Shown piece by piece: positions 9,469 to 20,429 of a DNA stretch of 64,000 nucleotides (position 1 is the stretch's first letter; every line of letters begins with the position of its first letter). Position numbers and translations under genes: made by a program. The DNA is taken from contig NC_089822.1 in NCBI RefSeq assembly GCF_035046505.1, forward strand, positions 102,742,659-102,806,658, given 5' to 3'. This DNA comes from Tiliqua scincoides. Taxonomy: Eukaryota; Chordata; Lepidosauria; Squamata; Scincidae. The notes under the pieces were generated by a model, which had not been told where the DNA came from, ran no database searches, and saw only the letters and a program-made list of their open reading frames with translations.

Positions 9469-10664
9469 GATGTAAAAAAAATGTGTGCATTTGACATCCA
9501 ATCTCTGCTGGCTTATTTTACTGCCCTTTTTTTTTTTTTAAACCTTTCATTCATTTCTTCAACATGTACTCCCTGTTACGGCTTCAGAACCAAGATGGAC
9601 ATAATACGATGTAACAGAAAATACAAATGCCTCTTGCTTAAAACTTTGATACTGTATAACGTTTGCTTAAATGTGCATTATTTTACTGTACATACATAAG
9701 CAACGCATTTCATCAAGGTCTGTTCAAGTGATCGTCCCCACGTTGAATATTTTTAATGCATTTGCTGAACTGTAGTACACCAAGTTTTTGTTGAACATCT
9801 TAACCTAGTGTTCCCACTGCATTTTTCCAGAGGGCACAACCATGTTAATTTATTGCAGCAGAAGCAACAAAGATCTTATAGCACTTTAAATAATATACTG
9901 CCCAATCCTATCCCCACCAAGCTGAGGCACGTGTGTGCTGCACACTACGGTGATGGGATGATCAGGAGGCCTGCAAGAGGGAAGGGAAAATATTTTTCCC
10001 TTACCTCTGCATAGGCCTTCTCCTGGTCTATGGATTCCCTCAAACCTGTGCCTGCTATACAGTTGGCATAAGCCCAAGGAGAGCCAGGGAGCAGTGTGGG
10101 CTGAAAAATGGGGGATAAGATCTGGCGTGTGTGACTGCCACCAGATCCACCCCTCCCTCTCCCAACATGCCCCCAGTTCCTCCCCTGAAATGTCCCATTA
10201 CTCCCCTTCCCCATCAAAAGCCCACCTCTCTCACCAACCTCTCACCACCTCTCTCACCCTTCTAGAGGTGTATGGGTGCTCTGGTGGTGCATGTGGGTGG
10301 TTGCTGGCCAATCACACTGGCAGCCCCATTGCGCATGTCACTGTTGTGTCTGCAGTGCCAATGGAGAGGGCCTTCTGCTGATGGAGCACTAGTTCTGTGA
10401 GTGGAAGGCAGTCATAGAATCAGGCCCTTTGTCATTGGCTTTACCTTTTCCATGCTATTTCTTTTTTAATCTCACCTTGTACAATTTTTTTCTCTCCTAT
10501 TTCTGTCTCCATGTGTGCCTGTGGATTTCACTTCATGCATCTGAGGATTTGACCTGGGGTCCACAAAGCAAGGCATCCTGTATTAAACTTAGCTTTTCTA
10601 AATTTGCTAGCCTTCTACCCAAGAATAGTTATTCTCTTGGTACTTGCTATTTGAACAGAATAAA
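9469..10664 (+). promoter_or_regulatory. CD4: CD4 3' untranslated region with candidate poly(A) signal
   Basis: The sequence after the stop is AT-rich and free of recognised repeats to about 9895. The first AATAAA downstream is at 10659-10664. If it is used, the 3' UTR includes the C-type repeat at 9899-10427. The true end cannot be fixed from sequence alone. Confidence 0.3.
9899..10427. mobile_element. C-type GC-rich element
   Basis: Begins CTGCCCAATCCTATCCCC and ends ATAGAATCAGGCCC. The interior is GC-rich with a TTTTTCCCTTACCTCTGC block that recurs in other C copies. It may lie in the CD4 3' UTR. Confidence 0.5.
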
Positions 10665-10958
10665 ATCCATTATATGTGGCTGAAGATTTAGTGTCTTGCT
10701 TTGGGGATGTTCTGAAGCTAAGGCAATTCTTGAGTAGCACAAATTGATTTGAACTACAGAAAAATTTACTCAGCAGAAAAGTTGACTCAAGTTTCATGTC
10801 AGTAAAAATAATAATACAGGACTTAGGAAATATAATTACCATTGAACTAAACATTTTCCTGTTGCTAGTTCTGTCTTAATTTCATGGATTTTGGTGTGAA
10901 CACTCAGCTGATGTAGCTAAGCCAGTGAACTTTTCAGATCTAGTTCTTTGGTGACTTA

Positions 10959-11137
10959 GGGCCCGATCCTATCCAGCTTTCCAGCATCGGTGCAGCCATA
11001 ATGCAGCCCTGAGGTAAAGGAACAAATGTTCCCATACCTTGAGGAGCCCTCTGTGACTGTCTCCCCACCACATGATGCAGTGAATGCCCCATTGACACGG
11101 CTACACCGGCACTGGAAAATTGGATAGGATTGGGCCC
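10959..11137. mobile_element. A-type palindromic element
   Basis: Clear terminal inverted repeats: GGGCCCGATCCTATCCAGCT and ATTGGATAGGATTGGGCCC. A B element follows within 6 bp. Confidence 0.85.
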
Positions 11138-11142
11138 TGAAA

Positions 11143-11229
11143 GCTCAATCCTATGCATGTTTCTTCAGAAGTAAGCCCATCATAGTCAATGGGGCTTACT
11201 CCTAGGTAAGTGTGGATAGGATTGTAACC
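11143..11229. mobile_element. B-type palindromic element
   Basis: GCTCAATCCTATGCATG, TTCAGAAGTAAGCCCATC, GGGCTTACTCCTAGGTAAG, GGATAGGATTGTAACC. It is nearly contiguous with the preceding A element. Confidence 0.85.
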
Positions 11230-11239
11230 TTAATATTCT

Positions 11240-12825
11240 CTCAAAATCTTAACCACATTTGATAGGGATGCTTAATCTAGAAAAGCTGCCACTAGCCTAC
11301 CTTGATATAAAAATATATACAATATTTTATAACTTAAAATAGGCTGCAGTTAAAATTCTTGGTCCTATGATACTTGAAACTGACGTGAAGGGCTATGAAC
11401 CTTTATCTTATTTAACACAGGACTTATCCAATCTTACTGTTCTCTCCACAGGAATACGATATGCAGATTGCACAGGAAAGAGTTCCAGGCTAGTGACAGC
11501 TTTAAAAAAGCAAGGGCAAAATAAATCTGAAACAAAAAAGACATATTTAGGAAAACAGAATATACAGCAAAGCATATAAGAAAATAAGGTCACAACAGCA
11601 GGGTAAATTGGCTAAAATTTTTAGCTTCGCTAGAGATGGAAACTACTTGGTTAGAAAAGGGTACAGTGCTCAGGATTGATTTAAATATTGCAGCTTTTAG
11701 AAAGAGGCTTCTGAAAATCACTTCCCTATGGCAGTACTCCATGCAACCAGCGTAACATTTGAAAACCCCTTCCCATTTGTGACTGATTGCAATTGATTGA
11801 TTTCCATTAGTAATCCATGTTCAGTATCTTTATGCCAACACATACACATTCCAGGCATTAGCTGATGTTCCAGTGATTGGTGTTGATTAACCAAGACGGC
11901 ACAAGGTGCACTGGGCCCAGGGGAAAGCCATGAAGGAGCAACCTCATGTATGTGAGAAGTGTCCCCCCAGGACTAGGCTCTTTCCTCCCTCACAACATTA
12001 CCCCCTCCATGCCTGATTCTCTGCCCTGCCCAGCCCAGAGAGCAAGCAGGTGATGCGAACTTCTTCCCAGGGATCTTCTGCATTCAGAAAGTTGAAGCAA
12101 ATGTGGTCGGTGGGGAGACGGGGGGGGGGGGCAAAGAGCTGACATGAGTTTTCCACAGGCTCTTTTCCCTTCCCCTACTCCCCAGCCAATCACCCTTGCT
12201 CGTCATAGACCTGAGGTCCAGAAGGAGCAACCCATTTGGCCAGGGAAGAAGGAGAAAGAGTTCACAGGAGCTCTTCCTCCTTCCCACACTCTCTACCAAT
12301 CTTGTTGGTAGCGACGACATGCTCCACTGGGCATGTCGCTCTGCCACAGTCCCCTGTAAAAATGCTACTGGGGGGCATCAGGAATGCCTTCAGGGCCTTT
12401 GACCAGTTCTTGACCCTCCCCTGATCTCCAACACTGTCCACGAATTTAAACGTCTGTCAACTTACTGTAGACTAGTCAAGCAAAACAAGGAAGTTCTCAA
12501 GCAGGGGATACTGGTGGTGTCCACTGTTGTTACCGGAAACATTAACCTCTTATGACCCAACCAGATACTGTGCTGATGGGGTACAGACGCCAGCACAATG
12601 TCTGCCACATGCTAAACCAGACCTGGCTACATCGTACCAATGGCAAACTAACGCCAGCGCAACAAGGGCTAAGCAAGGGCTAAACCTATCCTGGCAAAGC
12701 AATGCTGGCACAGTCCTTCCCTGTAACACCTCCAGTGTCCACAGAAAACCAACACAGCCCGCTATCCATGGAGCAGTGTCCCGACATCATTGATGCAATC
12801 TCCTTAGGAGATGAGGGTGTTGTAT
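11240..12825. other. Intergenic, no gene recognised
   Basis: Unique-looking sequence between CD4 and GPR162. There is a GC-rich patch at 11990-12420 with ORFs on both strands, none resembling a known protein. A degraded C-type element may lie at 12540-12720. Confidence 0.4.
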
Positions 12826-12830
12826 CATCT

Positions 12831-12864
12831 GTGTGTGTGTGTGTGCACGCGCGCGCACGCGCGC
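12831..12864. repeat. Alternating purine-pyrimidine repeat (GT)n(GC)n
   Basis: 34 bp of unbroken purine-pyrimidine alternation, GT repeats running into CACGCGCGCGCACGCGCGC. This composition favours Z-DNA. Confidence 0.9.
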
Positions 12865-12990
12865 TTGCAGTAACGTGCACCCTACTGCACCCAGTGAAGT
12901 AGGAGACTAGCACATCACTCCTATGATGAACTTGCTTCCATGCAGTGGGTGAGGCAATGCCCCAGGCCGTGGGCATGGTGATGTACCGCT

Positions 12991-13206
12991 GGTTTTTTGG
13001 CTATAATTTTGATAGAATAGAGATATTTCAACCTGGTTTATTTCACTGCATTATGCATGAAATTATGCATCGACTGATATAGAACATGATTGTATTCCTT
13101 GAAAATACCAAGATTTTTAAAGTTTTGGCTAGTAGTTGTGTCACACACACCCCCCCCCCGTACAAGTTACCTGGTGCATTCTGCATTCCCCTAGCAACAC
13201 CACTCT
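12991..13206. repeat. Dispersed repeat, family unknown, copy 2
   Basis: Same block order as 1797-2030: GGTTTTTTGGCTATAATTTT, AGAGATATTTCAACC, TGTGTCACACACACCCCC and CCCCTAGCAACACCACTC. Confidence 0.5.
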
Positions 13207-13234
13207 GTGTGCGTGTGCGTGTGTGTGTGTGTGT
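13206..13234. repeat. (GT)n microsatellite
   Basis: About 29 bp of GT with occasional GC, directly after the unknown repeat. Confidence 0.85.
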
Positions 13235-13708
13235 TGGAGCGTAGTCCCTGTTGCTGTATTGCTCACTCCTAGTGGCTAGCAGGTGGTGTCCCCCTTCCAG
13301 CATTGGTCACACATTGACCCTCCACCACTCAAGCCTTCAGCTGAGTTCACCCTGATGAACTCAGTGGCATCAGCAGGAAACGGACAAAAGCAAAGAACTG
13401 CTAGAAGTCCCTGTACTCAAGAGTCAACTCTGGTGTGCACACAAGTGCACACATCCAAGGAAAACCTTCTTGAGCGCAGCAAGTGTAGGAAGATAGCTCC
13501 CTTGAAAAAGGCAACCACGTGAAACAAAAATACAAGTCTCTCTATGGCAGGGATCTCCAAACTTATCAGCACGAGGGCTGTGTCTTATGTCTGACACAGT
13601 GTCAAGGGCCAGAAAATAAATAAATAATAAATACACGGAGAAATGATTTGCTGAGAGTTTGATTGAATACAATAAGTGGGTGGGGGTTGAAGGAGGAGAG
13701 GATAAGAG

Positions 13709-13880
13709 CAGGGTTACCAGATACATAGGCCTATACCTCTACCATTGTATAGAAGAGGGAGTTTTGGCAAGTGCAGTTCAAAATGAAAGGGTTTAAAAAG
13801 CTGCACCTGCCAAAATTCCCTCTTCTACACAATGGTTAAAGGTATAGGCACTCTGTCCTCCTTTGTATCTGGTAACCCTA
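13709..13880. mobile_element. Small hAT-like palindromic element nested in a hAT element
   Basis: The ends CAGGGTTACCAGATAC and GTATCTGGTAACCCTA are inverted repeats. Flanks GATAAGAG (13701-13708) and GATAAGAC (13881-13888) look like an 8-bp duplication with one difference. Confidence 0.75.
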
Positions 13881-13961
13881 GATAAGACGGCAAAATTGAT
13901 TTGCACAAGATCCGGGGGCGGAATGGATTTTGAAAAAGATTGAAAAAGCATGTTATACAGC

Positions 13962-14050
13962 ATTCAGCCACTAGAGGTGCTGAATGGAATGGAATGGAAT
14001 AATTTCATCCCATTCCATTGCATTATATTCTGCACCTCTAGTGGCAGAAT
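13962..14050. repeat. Short inverted repeat (hairpin)
   Basis: The left arm ATTCAGCCACTAGAGGTGC pairs with the right arm GCACCTCTAGTGGCAGAAT, with ATTCC/GGAAT tracts between. Probably another MITE inside the hAT element. Confidence 0.7.
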
Positions 14051-14199
14051 GAGGTATATACCCATACTGGGTGACCTAGAAGTACATCTTTTGAGCTATT
14101 GTTATCCCCAAGAGGCTGGGGGACCCTGAGCGTCGGATAAAATCCTCTGGAGGGCTGAATGTAGCCTCCGGGCCAGGGTTTGGAGACCCCTGCTGTATG

Positions 14200-15575
14200 G
14201 CAAGTGTTCAAATCTATGTGGGGACATCCTCCAGCTCAAAGGGGCATTTAAGCCAGCGGAGAGACTGGAACAAGGTCCAAGGGAAGCCTCAAGAGCCCTC
14301 AGGCAAAACAGGGTACTTGTAACCCACTGCACAAAGAAACAGGCTGTGAGTCAGGCAAGATGGGTTTGAGACTAACCAAGAGAGTTGCCTCAGCCAGTGA
14401 GGCAGTTTTCTTTTGCACGGATGCCTAGAAACACCCATGGGAGGCAAAATAAATTTTAAAAAAAGTGACAGGCAGGTCTGGAACCACCACCAGCTACCCA
14501 TCAAAGCTGCTGTCTGATAAGCCAGCCACAGCAGGAGGCAGGCAAAGAGCACGTAATCTGGCATTTTAACACCTTGCATTATCACAAACGGGCACATCTG
14601 GCTAGGAGGCCATAGTGCATGGACCTGTTAGAGGGAGCACTGTATGGGCCAATCATTGGGCTGGCATGTAACACAGGGTGCCAACTGCAGTGGCCCATCC
14701 AGCTAGCCAAACTCACACACCTCATGTCCTTTGCCGCATTACTTGCACTGGTTGGCATGACTGTCAGTATGTTTCCCCCCTGCCACTGCCCACCATATAC
14801 CATTGTAGGGTAGGGAAAGGGGGTGGGAAGGGATGCTATTTTTGCTGTGTTTCCCTGCCCATTGTTCCCTAGAGTTACTCCTACCTATGCCAGCTCTGTT
14901 GTTGTTGAGGCAGTTTCCTGGTATTGATGGTGTCTATTGTCCTAATGGATGTTAGGATATAGTGTATATCAACTCCATATCCCTCTCATGTCCCTCCTAC
15001 ATAGCATCCCAATCTCTTCCTTGTTTTGATCTCTCTGCACAGGGTAGAGTTGTGCTGGCAGATGTGGAGAGATGGGCAAGATATGTTGGCATCACTTTTT
15101 GGCATGGCACCAACATTCGTGGTGCATCTGTTGGCTGGCAGGGTTCTGGCGCTAGACTATCACTGCACTGCCATAGGCTGGTATATTTTGAGGACAGGAT
15201 TGGGCCTTTACCTTAAATCTAGCTATATCAAGCTATATCAAGCAGATATAAAGAGAGAGGCCATCCTTGTACCACTATTTGATTTATGATTTTATAAAAC
15301 TTTATTAAATGTCCATCTTTAGTCATCATTTTTTCAGAGTTGTAAAGACCAGTTTTTCTTCTTTCATAAAGAAAATAATTCACCATCAGACCGACTGAAA
15401 TGGGGCAATCGGAATTATACAGAATATTCTAAATATGGGAGCACCATAGAGCACTTATATAATAGCATTATGGGGTTTGCTTTTTATATCCTGTCCCCTC
15501 CTAATGATTCCCAACATTGAATTCTCCATTTTCAATGCTGCAGATCATCAAGCTGACATTTTCAGTGAGCTTTCT
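14200..15575. other. Intergenic, no gene recognised
   Basis: No coding or RNA gene seen. The right terminus of a possible C-type element (GGACAGGATTGGGCC) is near 15197. Confidence 0.4.
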
Positions 15576-15579
15576 AGGT

Positions 15580-15810
15580 GACCCCAGGATTACTTTCCTA
15601 AATGGTTGCATCCAGTTCAGAACCCATCAGTGTACATTTGCATAGCCAGGTTTATTTGCTCCCAATGTGCATTAACATGCCGTTATCAATGCTGAATCTC
15701 ATCTGTCATTTTGTTGCTCAGTTACCCAGTATGGAGAGATTTGTCTGGACTGGCATTCTTCACGACCTCTTTTGAATATTACAGTCTCAAATACATTGAT
15801 GTAAATTTGT
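15580..15810 (-). mobile_element. CR1 LINE 3' UTR fragment
   Basis: It shares ordered blocks with the longer CR1 copy at 34870-35910, such as CCCATCAGTGTACATTTG, ATTAACATGCC and GGAGAGAT. Orientation is antisense to the window. Confidence 0.6.
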
Positions 15811-16383
15811 TCAATTTCCTCCCTCCATATTCCCCCCCCCATTACTCCCAAATTTCTCACTTCTCCTCCCTTCCCCTGGTTACCAGCAACAGCAGTTTGT
15901 TTTGCCCTCTCATGGGCCAGCAGCTTTTAGAAAACCAACAAATCCCTGAAGGCATGGTTAATCTGACGGATGAAGCCATGTCTGGTATCTCCAGAAATAA
16001 ATTTGTCTGGGAAACAAAGAAGCTCAGCTCTTCCTCACATCCCTTACAATTCCCCTCCCACTTACCAACCCTTCCACGCTTCTTTATGACTCTGGAGGCC
16101 AGTGCTAGAGCTGGGTTGCTGTGGGCCCTGAGACAAAGCCCTGCAATGGCTCCCCACTATCTTCTCCCAATTATATATTGGATGCTACCACTGGCATGAA
16201 GGTTTCAGAGGTCAGTCCAGCCAAGTGGACCCCCTGATGGGCATAGCCCATTGGCCAGTGGCATAGCTAAGGGGAGCAAGAGGATATATTGCTCCAGGTA
16301 CCATGCCTTGAGGAGATGTGTTATTTTTCTCCAAAAGGCACTTCTGGTTTTCAGTGAAAACCGGAAGTGCCTTTCAGAGGCCT

Positions 16384-17008
16384 CTAAGATGTCATTTCCA
16401 GGACTCTCCGCTCACAACAGGAGAGGAAACTGAACGCTTTCCACATGCGCTGCCTCTGACGCATTCTCGGCATCACCTGGCAGGACAAAGTTCCAAACAA
16501 CACAGTCCTGGAACTAGCTGGAATCCCTAGCATGTATGCACTGCTGAAACAGACGCCTGCGTTGGCTCGGTCATGTCGTGAGAATGGATGATGGCCGGAT
16601 CCCAAAGGATCTCCTCTATGGAGAACTCCTGCAAGGAAAGCGCCCTACAGGTAGACCACAGCTGTGATACAAGGACATCTGCAAGAGGGATCTGAGGGCC
16701 TTAGGGATGGACCTCAACAAGTGGGAAAACCTGGCCTCTGAGCGGTCCGCTTGGAGGCAGGCTGTGCAGCATGGCCTTTCCCAGTTTGAAGAGACACTTT
16801 GCCAACAGTCTGAGGCTAAGAGGCAAAGAAGGAAGGCCCATAGCCAGGGAGACAGACCAGGGACAGACTGCACTTGCTCCCGGTGTGGAAGGGATTGTTA
16901 CTCCCGGATTGGCCTTTTCAGCCACACTAGACGCTGTGCCAGAACCACCTTTCAGAGCGCAATACCATAGTCTTCCGAGACTGAAGGTTGCCAATACAAT
17001 ACAATAAG
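16384..17008 (+). mobile_element. RTE-type LINE, 3' end of the ORF and tail
   Basis: The + strand encodes DDGRIPKDLLYGELLQGKRP, WENLASERSAWRQAV and a zinc-finger-like C terminus (CSRCGRDCYSRIGLFSHTRR). This matches the layout of RTE/BovB C termini (YGEL-QGKR ... WR ... CxxCGR...RIGLxSH). One in-frame stop follows GRPQL and the upstream frame is broken. The tail is GAAGGTTGCC with an (AATAC)n-like end. Confidence 0.7.
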
Positions 17009-17009
17009 A

Positions 17010-18365
17010 TGTCATATGGGGGGGGGGCGTGTTAAAAATTTGGGAGATACATTGTAGCAAATAGTATTTTCAAGGTTAAAAAGCTGCTCAGCAGAAGCAA
17101 TTTTCAACAGGAAAACAATTCAATGGAAAAGGGTTAAATGCCCCCTAACTTCATGCCATGATCCTGATTAAACTGCAGCCTCATGCAGCTCCTACACAAG
17201 AGTAAACTGAAGTATATTATCTGCCACAGGATTCCACTATGTTGAAGAAGGTTCTATGGTGCATACTTAGAGTCTAAATTTAGTAAAGGTCTAAATTTTA
17301 GACCTTCCAGGCCTCACCACGGTTCAGTGTAAACTGATTGTGTGAGACCTAGAACACACCCGACACACTCCTCCATAGCTACAAATTTGTGCGGGGAGGT
17401 TAGTGGCGATAGGCAAGTATGAACTTAAATAACACTGGTTCACTGGCACACATAGCTCCCATGTATGCTATAAATACAAATCACAGCAAGTGTGCAGGTT
17501 TCAATGCAGATCTCCACTTGTTTATGTTTTTTATATCACCTAATACTGAAGGCCTCTAGGGGGGAAAATGAAAAGTGGCAACCTTAATTAGAACAAATTC
17601 TAATCGATTAAAAAAATTCTGATAGATAAAAGCCACATAACACTGAAAAGGTGGTTTGAAACTGTCTAGAATATATGATAGGTTTAGACCTGAGTGTAGG
17701 AAAGGACTCCCTCTCTTCTGATGCCAAGCTCATTTGTGTTGTTTACTGAGAAGCTATGATGTCCCAGTCCATTCAATTCCCATCCCTACCAGATGTGACT
17801 CATGATCCTCCCCAAGGCGAGAGCTTCACTTTGACCCTCTGAATCAGCAGTGTCTGAATGACCATGGATTTTTTTTTTATATATCTCCAATGCCTTAGGG
17901 ATTAGGCGAGAGAGCGAGCTTTCTGCTTCTTCCTCTTTCTTTTTCATGGCAGTTCCTTTTTGATTTAACTGTGTATCAACCAAATCTTGCACTGCCAGTA
18001 AAGACTGTTCTTCCAATCTTCACCAACACACACAATGAAAATGTAGGGAAAACTATATAAAGGAGTGAAAAATGGAACAGTATGAGTTCAGATTAATTAA
18101 TAGGCAAAGGGGATATTTTCATGAAAGTTCAGCATTTAGGGAGGGAGCAATGTGGGGAACCCTCCATTCGCAACATACCAGAGCAGAAACATTGTAAGAC
18201 TTGTGGTGGACTAACCCAAATGGACAAATGGAAGAAACCTAGTTTGATGGTTTGGGGATGGAACTGGCACCAGAGTGCATGAGATGTCGTGCCTGGGGGA
18301 GAAAAACAGGTGTGTATTTGATTGACCAGCAGGAAACCAGAAATTCCTGAAAATGATGCAAACTG
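17010..18365. other. Intergenic, no gene recognised
   Basis: AT-rich sequence without recognised repeats, apart from short homopolymer runs near 17025 and 17871. Confidence 0.4.
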
Positions 18366-18370
18366 AGTAC

Positions 18371-18660
18371 AGTATAAGCAGAACCTTGTTGGATCAGGCG
18401 AAGGCCCATCTAGTCCAGCTTCTTGTATCTTACAGTGGCCCATCAGATGCCTTACTGAAGACACTGAGGCACTGAAAACCAGATACCCATATCCTGTTCC
18501 CATTCCCTTGCATCTGGCATTCAAAGGCTGGCTACCTCTAAAACTCAGCGGTTGCATATAATCATATGATTCCAGATGTTGCCACTGGATCAAGGTGCTG
18601 AGGTAGCAAAGCCAGGACAGATGCTGAAAACAATACTGGTCAGCTTCCAAATTTGGACAG
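18371..18660 (-). mobile_element. CR1 LINE 3' end
   Basis: Reads GGATCAGGC, CCCATCTAGTCCAGCTTCT, ACAGTGGCCCATCAGATGCC and CCCTTGCATCTGGCATTC, the antisense of the CR1 3' UTR seen at 37206-37530 and 48640-48980. Confidence 0.75.
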
Positions 18661-19914
18661 GGGCTGGGCTCCACTTATGTCTGCAATGGGCTCTGCATTT
18701 TTTTCAGAACCTGTGATTATAGAACATCTTTGAGTTATTCAAAGAAGCTGAATGTTCTCAAGGTTTTCTAAACTTGCACTCATGTTTCTCCTTGTATTTG
18801 GGGGACTGTGAAGCCACGTGGGCTTTTGCAACGGCTTTATAGTATTTGATCTCAAATCCCATCTGCCTCATTTTAGTATCATTTTTTTGCCCCAAAGAAG
18901 CTGTTCTGCTGTTTCTTGCTGCTTATTTAAATTGCAATAATTTCTACATTTTCAAAAGGTTAGTGCCACTTCTTTTGATTTTTTTTAAATACCTACAATA
19001 TGAATTTTTGTTGTGGATTGTTTGGTTGGGTAGTCATGAAGCAGAGTTCCTAAAACTGACAGTATCAGTGCAACTTTGAAGAATCAAGAAATTTCTCAAG
19101 AACAAACAAAAAGAAACATCTCATTTCTCAGAGGATGTATCTATGGCTGTGCAACGAATCACAACTAGATGGTGCAATTGGTAGCACAAGACCAACTTTA
19201 TCACTTATGTATCAGGCACCAGTGCCACAATGCTAGATGTGCAGTTGGCGGTGCACTTTCCTCTCACTTGCTGACTTTCCATCTACCAAAGTGTTTCACC
19301 TGACCAAGACAAAGATGGTGAGCAAACATTAGCCCCAACCCAGGCCAGCATGTCATGTCTACAATGGGGAAGCATGTCACAGTTCACCCTTTGAACAGTG
19401 TGGTCCAGGCAGCTGGCCTGCCTATTCTGTCTCTGTTGGTGACTGGGCTTTCCAGTCCTGTTACATATCATGGCTTTGCTTAGACTGACTGGGGCTTGGA
19501 CAGATAAGAGTTTTTTGTCTCATTGTCCTAGTTGACCTGGCAAAACAGAAGGAAAATGATTGATTCATAGCCAAGTCTGGGACTTCTTCCAAAAAAGCAG
19601 GCATCCCATGAAAGAGGAGTAACTTTTGGCAGTCCCAGAAGTACATACCCCATAATTCTTAGACCCTAAAATGAGGTGCAGAAGTTATCTAAATGGAGAA
19701 CATCAGCACCACAACAAAAAAGTTGCTAATTTCTATTACTGATGTTCACTTCAAAGAGTATGGTGTCCGTATACAATGGGAATATTAGCATGTGACATCC
19801 CTAACACGAGAAGGCCAACTGACATGGCATTTGGTTTTGGATTAGTTCTGATCATCTTTTGATTTTCTGAAATTTAGGGGAGTTATTAAAAAAAAAATGC
19901 TCACATCATTAATA

Positions 19915-20420
19915 GTGTAATCCTGACAGCTCCATGAGCCAGCACAGCTCTCCCTGTGCCAACTCAGTGTATTGCAAACGTGACATAATAAATGTTTGCG
20001 ACTACTCATGAGCTGGCAGCACCAGCTGAAAGGCCTGTGCTGGCCTGCTGGTGTTGCATCCAAGAATAGCACTAGCCAGAGCAGGTAGACTAGCGCCAAC
20101 CAGTGCAGGGGTGTGAGGAGGGCAGCAGGGAGCAGTGTTATGGAGCTGGGGAAGAGCAGATAGGGGGCAGATCTGGCCCGGATGAGGTGAGATTGGTGGA
20201 GGCCTCCTCCACTATATACTAACCTCTGTCCCAGCCCATGAGGCTTCCTGGATTTGCACGGGCTAAGAAGCCCCACAGGGCCGGCTGGGGCTGAAGATGG
20301 GGCAAGGGGAAAAATATCCCCTTACCCCAAGGAGACCTCTGGCTGCCTCCTAACCTGCACTGGATAAAGCTCAAGCCATTTGGCCTGGCTGTGCTGGCAC
20401 AGGTTCGGATTGGGGTGCCC
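19915..20420. mobile_element. C-type GC-rich element
   Basis: Begins TGTAATCCTGACAGC and ends GTTCGGATTGGGGTGCCC. It contains AAATATCCCCTTACCCCAAG, the block common to other C copies. Confidence 0.5.
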
Positions 20421-20429
20421 GGTTCTCAA

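Larger units (their letters stand above)
13548..14192. mobile_element. Non-autonomous hAT element carrying nested insertions
   Basis: The ends CAGGGATCTCCAAACTTATC and GGTTTGGAGACCCCTG are flanked by CTCTATGG (13540-13547) and CTGTATGG (14193-14200). It contains a second hAT-like element (13709-13880) and a hairpin repeat (13962-14050). Same family as 5674-6120. Confidence 0.8.

Noticed and set aside
18129-18674. Antisense ORF of 181 codons
   Set aside because: About half of it (18371-18660) overlaps a CR1 3' UTR copy and the rest resembles no protein I know.
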